A stretch of 64,000 bases of DNA from Kofleriaceae bacterium (lineage in GTDB: Bacteria > Myxococcota_A > Polyangia > Haliangiales > Haliangiaceae), in NCBI GenBank assembly GCA_020633495.1, contig JACKDR010000013.1, positions 158,821 to 222,820 on the forward strand, in the 5' to 3' direction. A program made the position numbers and the translations under genes. Shown piece after piece: positions 16,465-26,700 of the stretch. A model generated the notes under the pieces. The model was given only the letters and a program-made list of their open reading frames with translations, did not search any database and had not been told where the DNA came from. The first letter of the stretch is position 1, and each line of letters begins with the position of its first letter.

Positions 16465-19400
16465 ATGCCCCGTCATCCGCTCGCCACTACCGCCCGCGTC
16501 GCCGCCGTGTGTGTGTTCACCGTCCTCGGCCTGCAGGCCGGCGGCCGCGCCCACCACGTCGCCGGCCACGACCAGAACCCCAACCCGCCCGCCAACCTGG
16601 GACCGACGACGATCCTGCACTTCGATGCCGGCTCGCTGATCATCCCCATGGACGGCTGCTACGCGCGGCCGAGCTTCATGGCCAACGCCGAGATCGACGC
16701 CGTCGTGGCGCCGCTCAACCGCACCACGGCCAAGTGCAACGGCACCAGCGAGAAGGACGACGGCCTGATCCCGGCCTACACCCTGATGTTCCGGCTCATC
16801 CGCGCAGGCATCCCGGTGAACTGGGCGATCCGCTACGGCAAGACCGGGTGGAACGACTACGACTTCCAGGTGGTCCGGGCCGGTGGCGGGCCGGTCGCGC
16901 ACCGCAACCCGGGCGGCGCCACCGACGCCACCAAGTACGCCGGCATCACCACCCTCAAGTACCGCGGCGCGCCCTTCGTCATCGACGCCTCGCACGCCGC
17001 CGCCGCGCTGGCGCTGATGGACAGCTACGCCGGCATCTGCAGCACCGGCACCTGCTACAAGGAGGTCGACGTCCACGTCGCGGCGGTCGGCTTCGACGCG
17101 CCGATCTACCGCACCATCGACGCGGTGCCCAAGCTGGCGGTCATCGATCTCACCGACGGCGCCACCGCGCTGTCGAACGAGAAGACCAACTTCACCGCCG
17201 GCAGCATCGACGAGGCGCTGATGGCCGACCTCGAGGGCACCGTCTTCGACTGGAAGACGATCCCGCAGGTCCTGGCCGGCGCCCTGGACGCCGGCGACTA
17301 CGACCTGGTGTGGGTGCCGCCGTTCGATCTCGGCGCCGCGCCGACCGCGCGCCAGCAGGCGTTCTTCGACAAGCTGGCCGCCTTCGCCGACGCCGGTGGC
17401 AGCGTCCTGCTGCAGGACGGCGCGATCGGCGTCATGGAGGGCTACGGCGTCATGGCCGGGGTCAACTACGCGTCGAGCCAGACCCCGGCCGAGGGCTTCA
17501 TGAGCAACGGCGGCCTGATCATGAACGGTGTGTCGAGCACCTGGGACAACGGCAACGCCAGCGAGGCCACCCTGGGCCAGGACTACTCGGACCCGGCCGC
17601 GCAGTTCGGCGGCATCGTCTGGACCGGCATCGGCGGCAGCAAGTTCAACTGGCGGCCCCGCTACGACCGCGCCTACCGCGACGGCGTCCGCCGCATGATC
17701 TACAGCGACGACGCCAGCGTGGCCGCGTACTCGTCGAAGGACAACTGGGACTTCGCGACCTGGCGCCGCAAGGACAACGACCCCGACAAGGGCACGATCT
17801 ACTACCTGGGCGGCTTCCACTGGCGCCGCGTCACCGCCGCCGGCTTCCGCATCCTGATGAACACCCTGCTGGCGACCCAGACCCGCGAGAACGAGAGCGT
17901 CACCGAGGTGTCGCGGTCGTCGCCGATCATCGCCACCGTCGACGGCGTCGAGACCCAGTACACCGGCTCGTACGAGACCCTGTTCCCGCCCACCGACGCG
18001 CCGACCTGGGCCAGCGCCGCCGACGACAGCACCTTCGAGTTCCCCCACGTCGAGGGTCACCTGCGCGCGCTCGACCTGGCGCAGCTCGGCACCGGCACGA
18101 CCACCTTCGAGGACGCCGACCGCCAGTCCGGCCTGGTCCTGTTCGACGCCGCCGACCACCTGCCGTCGCCGGGCTACACCGGCACGGGCTGCGGCTTCCC
18201 GGTACCGACCACGTTCGACGACTGCCGCCGCGTCTTCACCAACACCGGCAGCTCCACCGATCCCACCGAGACCTTCATCGCCTACGGCAACGTCGCGACC
18301 CTGTCGCCGCTGCTCGGCACCGGCCTCACCGACGACGAGGCCAGGACGCTGATCGCGCGCATCAACGCGGGCAAGAAGGACGGCTCGAGCTACGTCGCGG
18401 CGCTGGGCGGCATCGACCGCTCGACCCTGGCGGTGATCGAGCCCAGCCCGGTGATCCCGGTGTCGCGCGCGACGATGGCCTACGTCGGCGGCCTCGACGG
18501 CATGCTGCACGCGATCTGCGCCGAGGCCGGCGCCGGCTGTGCGTCGGCCGGCACCGAGCTGTGGGCGTTCATGCCCCAGGGCGAGCTGAGCAAGGTCAAG
18601 TCCAACACCGCGCGCGTCGACGGCTCGCCCAAGGTCGCCGACGTCTTCGGCACCTTCCCCGGCGGCAAGGGCCTGCGCACCGTGCTCGTGTTCCAGACCG
18701 GCAACACCTCGCCGTCCGCGACCTACGCGATCGACGTCACCGATCCGACCCAGCCCGACGTCCTGTGGGAGCACACCACCGACGGCCCCGGCCTCGGCCT
18801 GGCCATGGGCTGGGTCCGCGACAACTCCAGCATCCGGCCGCTGGTGTTCCTGCAGACCAACAGCGGCACGACCACCCCCGGCATGGTCGTGCAGGCGCTC
18901 GACGCCGACGACGGCGACGTCGTGTGGACGTTCACCCAGGCCTACCCGGCGCCGCGCACCGACGGCAACCCCGAGGTCCCCGACACCGGCGTCCCGGGCG
19001 GCGTCACGCTGGTGCCGTCGCTGTCGGGCACGACGATCGAGGCGGTCCTGGTGCCCAGCCTGTGGGGCGCGGTCTACAAGCTCAACGCTCGCACCGGCAT
19101 CAACGAGTACGGCCAGACCGGCGGCGTCGAGGTCCCGCTGTTCCAGTTCACCGAGGACTTCCACCCGGTGGGCGCGTCGGTGTCGCTGTACCGCGACGAC
19201 CAGAGCGAGCTGAAGGCGCTGATCGTCACCGGCGGCTTCGCCGATCCGTTCGCGCCGTCGGGCTCGGTGTGGGCCCCCGACGACGTCCACCAGTACGCGG
19301 TCGGCTTCCCGCTGGCGCCCGACGCCTCGGCGGTGCCGATCGACCAGAACGACGTCCAGAACGAGGACCTCGGCGTCTTCATCGACTTCGGCGCCGGCCA

Positions 19401-19731
19401 GCGCGCGTTCAGCCCCGCGGTGATCGCCGGCAACGAGCTGTTCATCACGACCGACAGCCAGAACGTCAACTCCGCCGACTTCGGCGCCACCGACGACACC
19501 GGCCAGCTGTGGCGGGCCAGCCTCGCCGACCAGGGCGCCAACCCGACGATCGTCACGATCCCCAGCGGCGCCGCGGCGGTCGACGTCTCGCTGACCGCGG
19601 GCGCGGTGGTCGCGACCGGCGGCGGCGGCGTCCACCGCGACGACCCGACCGGCTTCGCCAGCAGCGGCGGCAGCGCCGAGGTGTCCCCCGAGGCCAGCGG
19701 CACGCGCCGGCTGTGGCTGCGCCTGCGATGA
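16465..19731 (+). CDS. pilY1: PilY1-like type IV pilus tip protein with unusual N-terminal half
   Basis: A 1,088-residue exported protein. ATG 16465 has GGAG seven bases upstream, followed by a signal peptide ending near GGRAHH. Residues 40-500 are not the von Willebrand domain usual in PilY1. They resemble an alpha/beta amidotransferase-like fold (PKLAVIDLTDGA, DYDLVWVPPFD, GGSVLLQDGAIGVMEG). Residues 640-1088 look like the PilY1 beta-propeller, starting at RATMAYVGGLDGMLHAI, with repeated blades. Its TGA overlaps an ATG (ATGA), and four prepilin-like genes follow at once, which fixes the pilus context. PilY1 proteins prime pilus assembly and act as adhesins or sensors. I see no clear calcium-binding loop. 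Confidence 0.8.
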   Translation: MPRHPLATTARVAAVCVFTVLGLQAGGRAHHVAGHDQNPNPPANLGPTTILHFDAGSLIIPMDGCYARPSFMANAEIDAVVAPLNRTTAKCNGTSEKDDGLIPAYTLMFRLIRAGIPVNWAIRYGKTGWNDYDFQVVRAGGGPVAHRNPGGATDATKYAGITTLKYRGAPFVIDASHAAAALALMDSYAGICSTGTCYKEVDVHVAAVGFDAPIYRTIDAVPKLAVIDLTDGATALSNEKTNFTAGSIDEALMADLEGTVFDWKTIPQVLAGALDAGDYDLVWVPPFDLGAAPTARQQAFFDKLAAFADAGGSVLLQDGAIGVMEGYGVMAGVNYASSQTPAEGFMSNGGLIMNGVSSTWDNGNASEATLGQDYSDPAAQFGGIVWTGIGGSKFNWRPRYDRAYRDGVRRMIYSDDASVAAYSSKDNWDFATWRRKDNDPDKGTIYYLGGFHWRRVTAAGFRILMNTLLATQTRENESVTEVSRSSPIIATVDGVETQYTGSYETLFPPTDAPTWASAADDSTFEFPHVEGHLRALDLAQLGTGTTTFEDADRQSGLVLFDAADHLPSPGYTGTGCGFPVPTTFDDCRRVFTNTGSSTDPTETFIAYGNVATLSPLLGTGLTDDEARTLIARINAGKKDGSSYVAALGGIDRSTLAVIEPSPVIPVSRATMAYVGGLDGMLHAICAEAGAGCASAGTELWAFMPQGELSKVKSNTARVDGSPKVADVFGTFPGGKGLRTVLVFQTGNTSPSATYAIDVTDPTQPDVLWEHTTDGPGLGLAMGWVRDNSSIRPLVFLQTNSGTTTPGMVVQALDADDGDVVWTFTQAYPAPRTDGNPEVPDTGVPGGVTLVPSLSGTTIEAVLVPSLWGAVYKLNARTGINEYGQTGGVEVPLFQFTEDFHPVGASVSLYRDDQSELKALIVTGGFADPFAPSGSVWAPDDVHQYAVGFPLAPDASAVPIDQNDVQNEDLGVFIDFGAGQRAFSPAVIAGNELFITTDSQNVNSADFGATDDTGQLWRASLADQGANPTIVTIPSGAAAVDVSLTAGAVVATGGGGVHRDDPTGFASSGGSAEVSPEASGTRRLWLRLR

Positions 19732-19799
19732 TTCCCGAGCCACGAACCCTCGAAGAAACCTGCGACCTTCCCGGGCCTCCGCCCCACTGTCCTGCACGG

Positions 19800-20336
19800 A
19801 TGCTGCCTCCCTCTCAGCACCGCACCCAGCGCGGGTTCACGCTGATCGAGCTCATGGTCGTCGTCGCGATGATCGGTGTGCTCGCCGGCATCACCGCGGC
19901 CTACACCGGCGAGCGGCGCGCCAACCTCCGCGCCTTCAGCGAGGACCTGGTCGGCCAGGCCGACGAGGCCCGGCTGCGCGCGATCTCGAGCCGGCGCTGG
20001 CACCGGATCCGCTACGACGACGCCAGCCGCGCGATGGTGCTCGAGCAGGGCGATCCGGTCGGCATGACGATGCCGGCCGACGACGCCTGGACCGAGCTCG
20101 GCAAGCTGTCGGTGCCGCGCAACGTCACCGTCTACGGCCTGGCCACCACCGCCAACGCCGAGGACGGCGCCGGCGTGCCCAACGAGGGCGACGGGCTCGA
20201 CGAGGCCCTGCTGTTCGCGCCCGACGGCTCCAGCGTCGGCCGCACCGTCTACCTCGCCAGCAACGACGGCCGCAGCCTGGGGCGGATCATGGTCTACCGC
20301 GGTACCGGCACCGCCTACGCGAGGGCGACGTGGTGA
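19800..20336 (+). CDS. Minor pseudopilin, FimT/GspH-like
   Basis: A 178-residue prepilin. The start at ATG 19800 gives a 12-residue leader ending Gly before FTLIELMVVVAMIGV, the expected prepilin-peptidase site with Glu at +5. An ATG at 19728, overlapping the pilY1 stop, is in the same frame but would give a leader of about 36 residues. After the N-terminal helix the protein follows GspH/FimT patterns (SEDLVGQADEARLRAISSRR; GRIMVYRGTG near the end). It would be a minor component priming or capping the type IV pilus. It overlaps the next gene by seven bases. Confidence 0.85.
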   Translation: MLPPSQHRTQRGFTLIELMVVVAMIGVLAGITAAYTGERRANLRAFSEDLVGQADEARLRAISSRRWHRIRYDDASRAMVLEQGDPVGMTMPADDAWTELGKLSVPRNVTVYGLATTANAEDGAGVPNEGDGLDEALLFAPDGSSVGRTVYLASNDGRSLGRIMVYRGTGTAYARATW

Positions 20337-20719
20337 CCGCGCGCCGGCCCCGGCGCGGCGACGCCGGCTTCACGATCATCGAGGTGCTGGTCGCCCTCAC
20401 GGTCATGGCGATCGGCCTGGTCGGCGTCCTGGCGCTGGAGAAGGGCGCGGTCCAGGCCTCGGGCTACTCGCGGCGCGCCACCGAGGCCTCGGTCCTGGGC
20501 GAAGACAAGCTCGAGGAGCTGCGCACGGTCGCGATCAGGTCGGTGGTCGGCGGCAGCGATCGGGTCGACGCCGCCGGGACCGCGACCACCGACGGCCCCT
20601 TCACCCGGACCTGGACGATCGACTGGATCAGCGACACCGCCGATCTCGGCGTCGCGGTGTCCTGGGAGGAGCCCGACGGCAGCCACCAGATCTCGTTCCG
20701 GACCAAGAGGAGCCAGTGA
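20330..20719 (+). CDS. Minor pseudopilin, PilV-like
   Basis: A 129-residue prepilin with tandem GTG starts at 20330 and 20333, inside the end of the preceding gene, and GAGGG just upstream. The leader MVTARRPRRGDAG ends in Gly before FTIIEVLVALTVMAIGLVG, the PilV/GspI type of N-terminus. The length and the RRATEASVLGEDKLEELR region fit this class. Its TGA overlaps the GTG of the next gene. It is probably assembled with the neighbouring minor pilins at the pilus tip. Confidence 0.85.
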   Translation: MVTARRPRRGDAGFTIIEVLVALTVMAIGLVGVLALEKGAVQASGYSRRATEASVLGEDKLEELRTVAIRSVVGGSDRVDAAGTATTDGPFTRTWTIDWISDTADLGVAVSWEEPDGSHQISFRTKRSQ

Positions 20720-21711
20720 CCCACCCCCGGGCCGCCGCCCGTCGGCGCCACGCCGATCGTGGCCAGCGCGGCCTGACGATCGTCGAGCTGCTGGTCTCGA
20801 TGGCGCTGGTCGCGATCCTGGTCGGCATCGCGCTGCAGATCGCGGTCGTCGTCCTGCACGGCTACAGCCAGCACCGCCAGGGCGTCGCCGCGCAGCGGTC
20901 GGCGCGCAGCGCCCTCGACCTGATCTCGGACGCGGTCCGCAACGCGTCGGCCGGCGTGCCCACCGGCAACATCACCGACGCCGCCGGCTGCACCCCGTTC
21001 AACGCGATCGACGTCGTCGACAGCACGACCGGGCCCGACGAGCTGTCGGTGGTGACCGCGGCGGGCGGCGTCGTGACGTCGGCGCGGGCGCTGTTCACGG
21101 ACGGCTCCACGACGATGACCGTCCTCGACGGTTCGGGCTTCACCGCCGGCGACCTGGTGCTGATCTCCGACTTCGACAAGGGCCACGTCGTCAAGATCAC
21201 CGGCGTCACCCAGGGCCCGGACGACTGGACCCTCGACGTCGCCGCGTCGACCTGCGGCGGGCTGTCGTTCTCCTACGCGCCGGGCGCGCTGGTGCTCCGC
21301 ACCCGGATCATCCGCTTCTACGTCGCCGACGTCAGCGGCGTGTCGACGATGATGATGGACGACGACGGCGACGGCCCGCTCGCCCCCGAGCCGCTCGCCG
21401 AGGACGTCGAGGACTTCCAGGTGGCGGTCGGCGTCGACGACGACGGCGACGGCGCGATCTTCGACGACACCAGCGCCGCCGACGAGTGGCACTACAACGC
21501 CGTCGGCGACACGACGCCGACGACGATCACGACGCGGCCGTGGCGCGCCCTGCGCATGACCGTGGTCGCGCGGTCGGCCACCGAGGACGTCGGCGGCGAG
21601 ATCTCGGCGGCGCCCGACGTCGAGGACCACCCCGGCGGCAGCCTCGACGGCTTCCGCCGCCGCCTGGTGTCGACGATCGTCGAGATCCGCAACCTGGACG
21701 GATCGCCATGA
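20716..21711 (+). CDS. Minor pseudopilin, PilW-like
   Basis: A 331-residue prepilin. The GTG at 20716 shares bases with the preceding stop (GTGA). The leader ends Gly before LTIVELLVSMALVAILVG with Glu at +5. The large globular part (residues 50-331) is typical of PilW/GspJ size, with paired strands and Asp-rich segments (MMMDDDGDGPLAPEP, VGVDDDGDGAIFDD) that could bind calcium. The CDS ends by overlapping ATGA with the PilX-like gene. Confidence 0.85.
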   Translation: MTHPRAAARRRHADRGQRGLTIVELLVSMALVAILVGIALQIAVVVLHGYSQHRQGVAAQRSARSALDLISDAVRNASAGVPTGNITDAAGCTPFNAIDVVDSTTGPDELSVVTAAGGVVTSARALFTDGSTTMTVLDGSGFTAGDLVLISDFDKGHVVKITGVTQGPDDWTLDVAASTCGGLSFSYAPGALVLRTRIIRFYVADVSGVSTMMMDDDGDGPLAPEPLAEDVEDFQVAVGVDDDGDGAIFDDTSAADEWHYNAVGDTTPTTITTRPWRALRMTVVARSATEDVGGEISAAPDVEDHPGGSLDGFRRRLVSTIVEIRNLDGSP

Positions 21712-22247
21712 GCCGGGTCGATGGCCCGCGGCCGGCCCGCCGCTGGTCGCCCCAGCGCGGCGCCGCGCTGTCGCTGATGCTGATCCTGATCACCGCGCTG
21801 CTGGCCGGCGGGGCCCTGGCGATGTACCTGCAGCTGGCCGACACCAAGGCCGCCAAGTTCCTCTCGGAGTCCCGCGGCTCGCTGTTCTGCGCCGAGGCCG
21901 GGCTGGCGGCATCGCGCTCCTACGTCGCGACCCACGCCACCGACTGGCCGGCGATGCTCGACGGCGACACCAGCAACGATCCCGACGGCTACCCGATCGA
22001 GGGCGATCTCGACGGCGATGGCGTCATGGACTACCACGTCGAGGTCCGGGACAACGACGACGAGCTGCCGCCGGCGACCAACGATCCGTCGCTCGACACC
22101 GACGCCACGGTCTTCGTGGTGTCGACCTGCCTGCGCTACCCCGACACGCCGCGCGAGGTGCTCGAGATGATCAGCTTCAGCGGCAGCGGCTTCAACTACC
22201 GCAACCAGTCGGGCCAGGGCGCCGGCGGCACCAACAACGCCAACTGA
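21708..22247 (+). CDS. PilX-like minor pilin-associated protein
   Basis: A 179-residue protein starting at ATG 21708 within the preceding stop. The N-terminus RRWSPQRGAALSLMLILITAL is a prepilin-like leader and hydrophobic helix but lacks the +5 Glu, as in PilX/GspK-type proteins, where the residue is often replaced. The soluble part has two Cys (LFCAEAGLA, VSTCLRY) that could pair, and an Asp-rich loop (GDLDGDGVMDYHVEVRDND). It is last in the pilus operon, and two hairpins follow before the convergent lipoprotein gene. Confidence 0.75.
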   Translation: MSRVDGPRPARRWSPQRGAALSLMLILITALLAGGALAMYLQLADTKAAKFLSESRGSLFCAEAGLAASRSYVATHATDWPAMLDGDTSNDPDGYPIEGDLDGDGVMDYHVEVRDNDDELPPATNDPSLDTDATVFVVSTCLRYPDTPREVLEMISFSGSGFNYRNQSGQGAGGTNNAN

Positions 22248-22296
22248 GCGGAGCCCGGCGCGTCGGGCCGGCCTCGACCGTCCGGCGCCGAAACGG

Positions 22297-22329
22297 CGAC
22301 GAGCCGCCGGGCGTGCCGGCGACTCGTCG
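22297..22329. terminator. Hairpin between convergent genes
   Basis: CGACGAG at 22297-22303 pairs with CTCGTCG at 22323-22329. Inside it, GCCGG (22306-22310) pairs with CCGGC (22316-22320) around a five-base loop. It lies between the converging stops at 22247 and 22367. There is no T-run, so it would act as a GC-type bidirectional barrier if at all. Confidence 0.4.
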
Positions 22330-22330
22330 G

Positions 22331-22352
22331 CGGGACCGCGGGGACGGTCCCG
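22331..22352. terminator. Second strong hairpin between convergent genes
   Basis: CGGGACCG at 22331-22338 pairs with CGGTCCCG at 22345-22352, an 8-bp stem with a 6-base loop, immediately beside the hairpin at 22297-22329. The pair sits exactly where both the pilus operon and the TonB operon end. Confidence 0.45.
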
Positions 22353-22366
22353 GTGAGGGTGGTCGC

Positions 22367-23770
22367 TCAGTCGGGCTGCGGGAACGACGTCCAGCCGGCG
22401 GTCCAGTCCTCGGTGCCGACCGCGCCGATGTAGGTCGCGGAGGTGTCGAAGAAGCCGTCGTTCGGCGGGGTCGCGCCACCGGTCAGCGCCGCGGCGCCGG
22501 CGGTCGGCTTGAAGTCCGGCGCGCTCGGGTCGAACGCCGCGGCCGGCAGGCCCGGGTCGACGAACTGGTTGTTCCAGTCGGTCGACGTGAAGTACTCGCT
22601 CTCGTCGATGTCGTTCGACGCCTGCGGCGGCGGCCAGTTGTTACCGTCGGCGGCGTTGTTGTAGATGATCGAGTTCTTGATGAACAGGTTGCCGGCGTCG
22701 AGCTGATCCTTGGTCGCGGCGTCGCGGACCTCGAGGCCCTGCGGGAACCCGGCGATGATGTGGTTGTAGTAGTGGCCGCCGGTGCCGCGGCGCAGGACCG
22801 TGGCGAAGCTGGTGCCACCGGTGTAGCTGTGGTCGCCGAGCATCGTCACGTTGTAGATGGTCGGCAGCGTCCGCGGCGCCGCGGTGTACGAGGCCGCGGT
22901 GCCGTGGTTGTCCGACTCGTAGCCGTTCGAGGCGTCGCCCGAGCCCTGCGGGTGGACGTTCTGGATGATCACGAACTGGGCCTTGCCCTCCCAGCCGTTG
23001 TCGGTGTCGAAGCCGTCGTCGCCGTTCTGGCTGGACACCAGGTGCTTGACGTTGACGGTGCCACCGAAGAACTCGATGCCGTCGTCCGAGCCGCCGTGGA
23101 CCTGGACGTAGTCGATCTCGGTGCCCGAGCCGACGCCGCACAGCGTGAAGTTGTTGAACTCGCGGTCGGCGACGAAGTTGAAGCCGGCGAACTCGATGCG
23201 GACGTACTTGATCTTGCCGCTGTTGTCGGCGGCGTTGGTGCCGCCGAAGAGGCCCTCGGGGATGGCGCTCGTGAACGCCTCGAAGGTGGCCTCGGTGCTG
23301 GACGGGTTGGAGTTGACGTTGGTGTTGATCGGCGCGGCGCCGAGGACCAGCAGGCCGCCCCAGTAGCCGGGGGTGTTGGCCTGGGCGGAGGTCATGACGA
23401 TCGGCGCGTCGGCGGTGCCCTCGGCCATGATCTTGGCGCCGCGGGTGATCACCAGCACCGAGCCCTGCTCGCCCTTGACGACGACGCCGGGCTCGATCGT
23501 GAGGGTGGCGCCGGGCTCGACGAAGAGCTGCTTGAGGCGGGGGATGACGTAGGTGTTGCCGGTCACCCAGGTGGTGTCCTCGGTGATGTCGTCGTTGACG
23601 CGGATGGTCTGCGAGCCCGGGGGGGCGTCCGGCATCGTGGTGTCGGCGTCCGGCGACGTGGTGTCGTCACCGGCGCTGGTGTCGTCGCCGCAGGCGGCGA
23701 GGCCGGCCATCGTGACCAGGCCGAGGGCCACGGCCAGCTTGCGATACATAGTCTTGCGGGGGGGATTCAT
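22367..23770 (-). CDS. Right-handed beta-helix lipoprotein linked to a TonB receptor
   Basis: A 467-residue lipoprotein: ATG 23770 with AAGGAG seven bases upstream, and the lipobox AGLAAC. A Thr/Asp/Pro linker precedes VNDDITEDTTWVTGNTYVI and LTIEPGVVVKGEQGS, the start of a right-handed parallel beta-helix. Rungs continue through GGLLVLGAAPINTN, IKYVRIEFAGFNF, IDYVQVHGGSDDGIEFFGG and LVSSQNGDDGFDTDNG. The SDDGIEFFGG and NGDDGFD loops are Asp-rich and may bind calcium. It follows the receptor by 29 bases in the TonB operon, so it is a likely partner, cargo or surface ligand-binding subunit; the ligand is unknown. Confidence 0.8.
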   Translation of the reverse strand: MNPPRKTMYRKLAVALGLVTMAGLAACGDDTSAGDDTTSPDADTTMPDAPPGSQTIRVNDDITEDTTWVTGNTYVIPRLKQLFVEPGATLTIEPGVVVKGEQGSVLVITRGAKIMAEGTADAPIVMTSAQANTPGYWGGLLVLGAAPINTNVNSNPSSTEATFEAFTSAIPEGLFGGTNAADNSGKIKYVRIEFAGFNFVADREFNNFTLCGVGSGTEIDYVQVHGGSDDGIEFFGGTVNVKHLVSSQNGDDGFDTDNGWEGKAQFVIIQNVHPQGSGDASNGYESDNHGTAASYTAAPRTLPTIYNVTMLGDHSYTGGTSFATVLRRGTGGHYYNHIIAGFPQGLEVRDAATKDQLDAGNLFIKNSIIYNNAADGNNWPPPQASNDIDESEYFTSTDWNNQFVDPGLPAAAFDPSAPDFKPTAGAAALTGGATPPNDGFFDTSATYIGAVGTEDWTAGWTSFPQPD

Positions 23771-23799
23771 AGGTCGCTCCTTGTGGTTCCGTGACTCGG

Positions 23800-26700
23800 T
23801 CATTCGGCGCTGTATTCGAGGCTCGCGACGAAGCTGGTCCCCACCTGGTAGGCGAAGATCTCGACGTCGTTCTGGGTCCTGACGACCCGCTGGTGCAGCA
23901 GGTTGGTGGCGGCGAGCTTGAGCTTGAGACCGCGCGGCAGCTTCTGGCCGAGCGAGAGGTCGAGGCGGTGGAACGGCTCCTCGTAGACGTTGCCGGAGCC
24001 GCCGGTGCCGACCTCCTCGATGCGCCGCCCGAAGGCGTTGTAGAGCAGGTCGACCTGGGTGCCGAGCGCGGCGCGCTCCCAGCCGAGGTCGATGTTGGCG
24101 ACGTACGGCGACTGGCCCTGCAGCGGCCGCGACACGCCCATCAGATCGATCTTCGAGCCGATCAGCGCCAGGTTGGCGCTGACCGACAGCTCCTGCAGCG
24201 CGGGCGCGACGCGGGCCAGCGACAGCCGGGCCTCGAGCTCGAGGCCGTAGCTGGTGGCGCCGGCGGCGTTGGCGAAGCCGACGTTCTGGCCGTCGCCGGC
24301 GTCCTCGACGGTCTGCTCGATGGGATCGAGGAACTTCTTGTAGAACAGGCTGGCCGCGACCAGCTCGGTGTCGCCGAGGAAGGTCTCCCAGCGGACGTCG
24401 GCGTTGTGGATCCGGGTCTCGATCAGGTCGGGGTTGCCGCCGATCGCGCGGCGCCGGACGTAGTCGTAGAACAGCGACGGCGCGACCTCGCGGAAGTTGG
24501 GCCGGGCCACGGTCATGCCGTAGGCGGCGCGCAGGTTGGTGGTGCCGGTGAGGCCGTAGACCACGTTGAGCGCGGGCAGGACGTCGCGGTCGGTGCGCTG
24601 GCTCAGCGTCATCGGCGGCGCGCCCAGGTCGATCTTCGACTCGAGGCCGAGGTCGAGCGTCGACTGCTCGAAGCGGGCGCCGCCGACGATGCGCAGCGGC
24701 TCCCACAGCGACAGGTCGGCCATCGCGAACGCCGAGGTGATGCCACGGGTGGCGGCGTAGCCGTCGGACGGCAGCGTGACCTCGTAGAACGACAGGCTGT
24801 CGGCGTTGGCGTCGGAGAACGCCTCCTCCGGCGGGTTGTAGACGTCGTCGCCGTTGACCAGGAAGTGGAAGCGGCGGGCCTGGTAGTCGCGGGCGCTGCG
24901 CAGGTAGCTGCCGCCGACCTTGAGCTTGACGCCCTCGAAGGGCACCGTGACGTCGGCGCCGCCGCCGCCGCTGGTGTCGCCGAGGTCGGAGAACAGCCGG
25001 TCGGCCGAGCCCGAGCCGCGATCGATGACGTAGCGGCCGTCGGGGATCTGGGTGCGCAGCAGGTCGCGGGTGTCGGGCTCGTGCTGCGACACCCGGGCGA
25101 CGTTGACCTGCCAGCCGAGGATCGCCTTGCCGTCGAGCAGGCCGTCGTCGCCGACCAGCTGGGTGAAGAACATCTGGCGCTCGAGGAAGCGCAGCCGGGT
25201 CCGCTCCGAGTGGGCGGTGCTGTTCTCGACGCCGCGCACCAGGCTGCCCGAGTCCTCGCCGCTGTGCGTGTACAGCGTGATCAGGTTGAGCGTGTGCGCC
25301 GACGACGGCGACCAGCCCGCGGTCAGGAGGCCGTTGAGGCTGGCCGACGCGGTGCCCTGCTCCTGATCGAGCTGCAGCACCGACGGCAGGTAGCCGCCCT
25401 CGCCGTCCGGCTCGCCGACCTTGGCGACGTGGGTCAGCCGGCGGTTGTAGCTGTGGCCGTAGCCGGCGCTGGCGAAGTAGCCGAGGCGCTGGCCACGCTT
25501 CTCGATCGTGTCACCGACGGTGACGCCGAAGCTGGCGGCCGGGCCGACCTTGCTCTGGTCGACGGTCCAGACGTCGCTGAACGCCAGCATCTGGCCGGTG
25601 AACTGGTCCTGGGTCAGCGACGGATCGGCGGCCAGCTTGTCGCTGGGGATCAGCGACGGCAGGTCGCGGGTGCCGTCGTCGTAGCCGAGGGCGTCGTAGC
25701 GACCGCCCTGGTACGCGTTGAGGTTGTTGAACGTGGTCTCGCTCTCGGCGGCCATGCCGGCCTTGAGCTTGAGCGTGAACTTCGACGGGAAGCTGCGGGT
25801 CTCGATCGACAGCGCGCCGCCGGCGAAGTTGCCCGGCATGTCCGGGCTGAAGGTCTTGGTGACGGTGAGGTTGGCGAGCAGCGCGGCCGGGAACAGATCG
25901 AGCGGCGCGGCCGGGACGTCGGGGTCCGGGCTGGGCAGCGGCACGCCGTTGAGCAGGGTCAGGCTGTAGCGGCCGCCGAGGCCGCGGATGACGACGTAGC
26001 GGTTGTCCTGGACCGTGGCGCCGACCATGCGCTTGGCGGCGTCGGAGGCGTTGCTGTCGGGGGAGCGCGAGATCTGCTCGGCGCTGATCGCGTCCGACAC
26101 CGTGGCGCGCTTGCGGCGCCGCACCACCTGGACCGCGTCGCTGGCGGTGTCGGGCGGCGCCAGCACGACGACCTCCTCGATGGCCTCGGCCGACAGCCGG
26201 ACGTCGACGCTGGTGACGCCGCGGCGGACCACGACGCCGCGGATGCGGTGGCGCTGGTAGAGGTCGCCGTAGAGGCGCAGCGTGTAGGTGCCCGGCGGTA
26301 GCTCGAGCGCGTACTCGCCGGCCCGATCCGTGGTCGACGACACGTCCGTGCCGTCGACCTCGACCAGGACGCCGACCACCGGCTCGCCGGTGTCGGCGTC
26401 GACGACGCGGCCGCGGACGCCGACGTAGCCCTTCTTGACCTCGGGCGGCGGCGGCGGCTCGGCGTCGGGCGGCGCGCCGGTGTCCACCGGCGCGCCGTCG
26501 GGACCGACGGGCGCGTCGCCGGGCGCGGGCGCCGGACCGTCGTCAGGCGCGGCCGCACCGTCAGGCGACGGCGCGGGCGCACCGTCAGGCGACGGCGCGG
26601 GCGGGGCCGCGTCGCCTGGCGCAGGCGCGGCCGCATCACCGGGTGCCAGGGCGGGCGCGGGCGGCGCCGCGTCACCCCGGCGCCGGCGCGGCCAGCGCGG

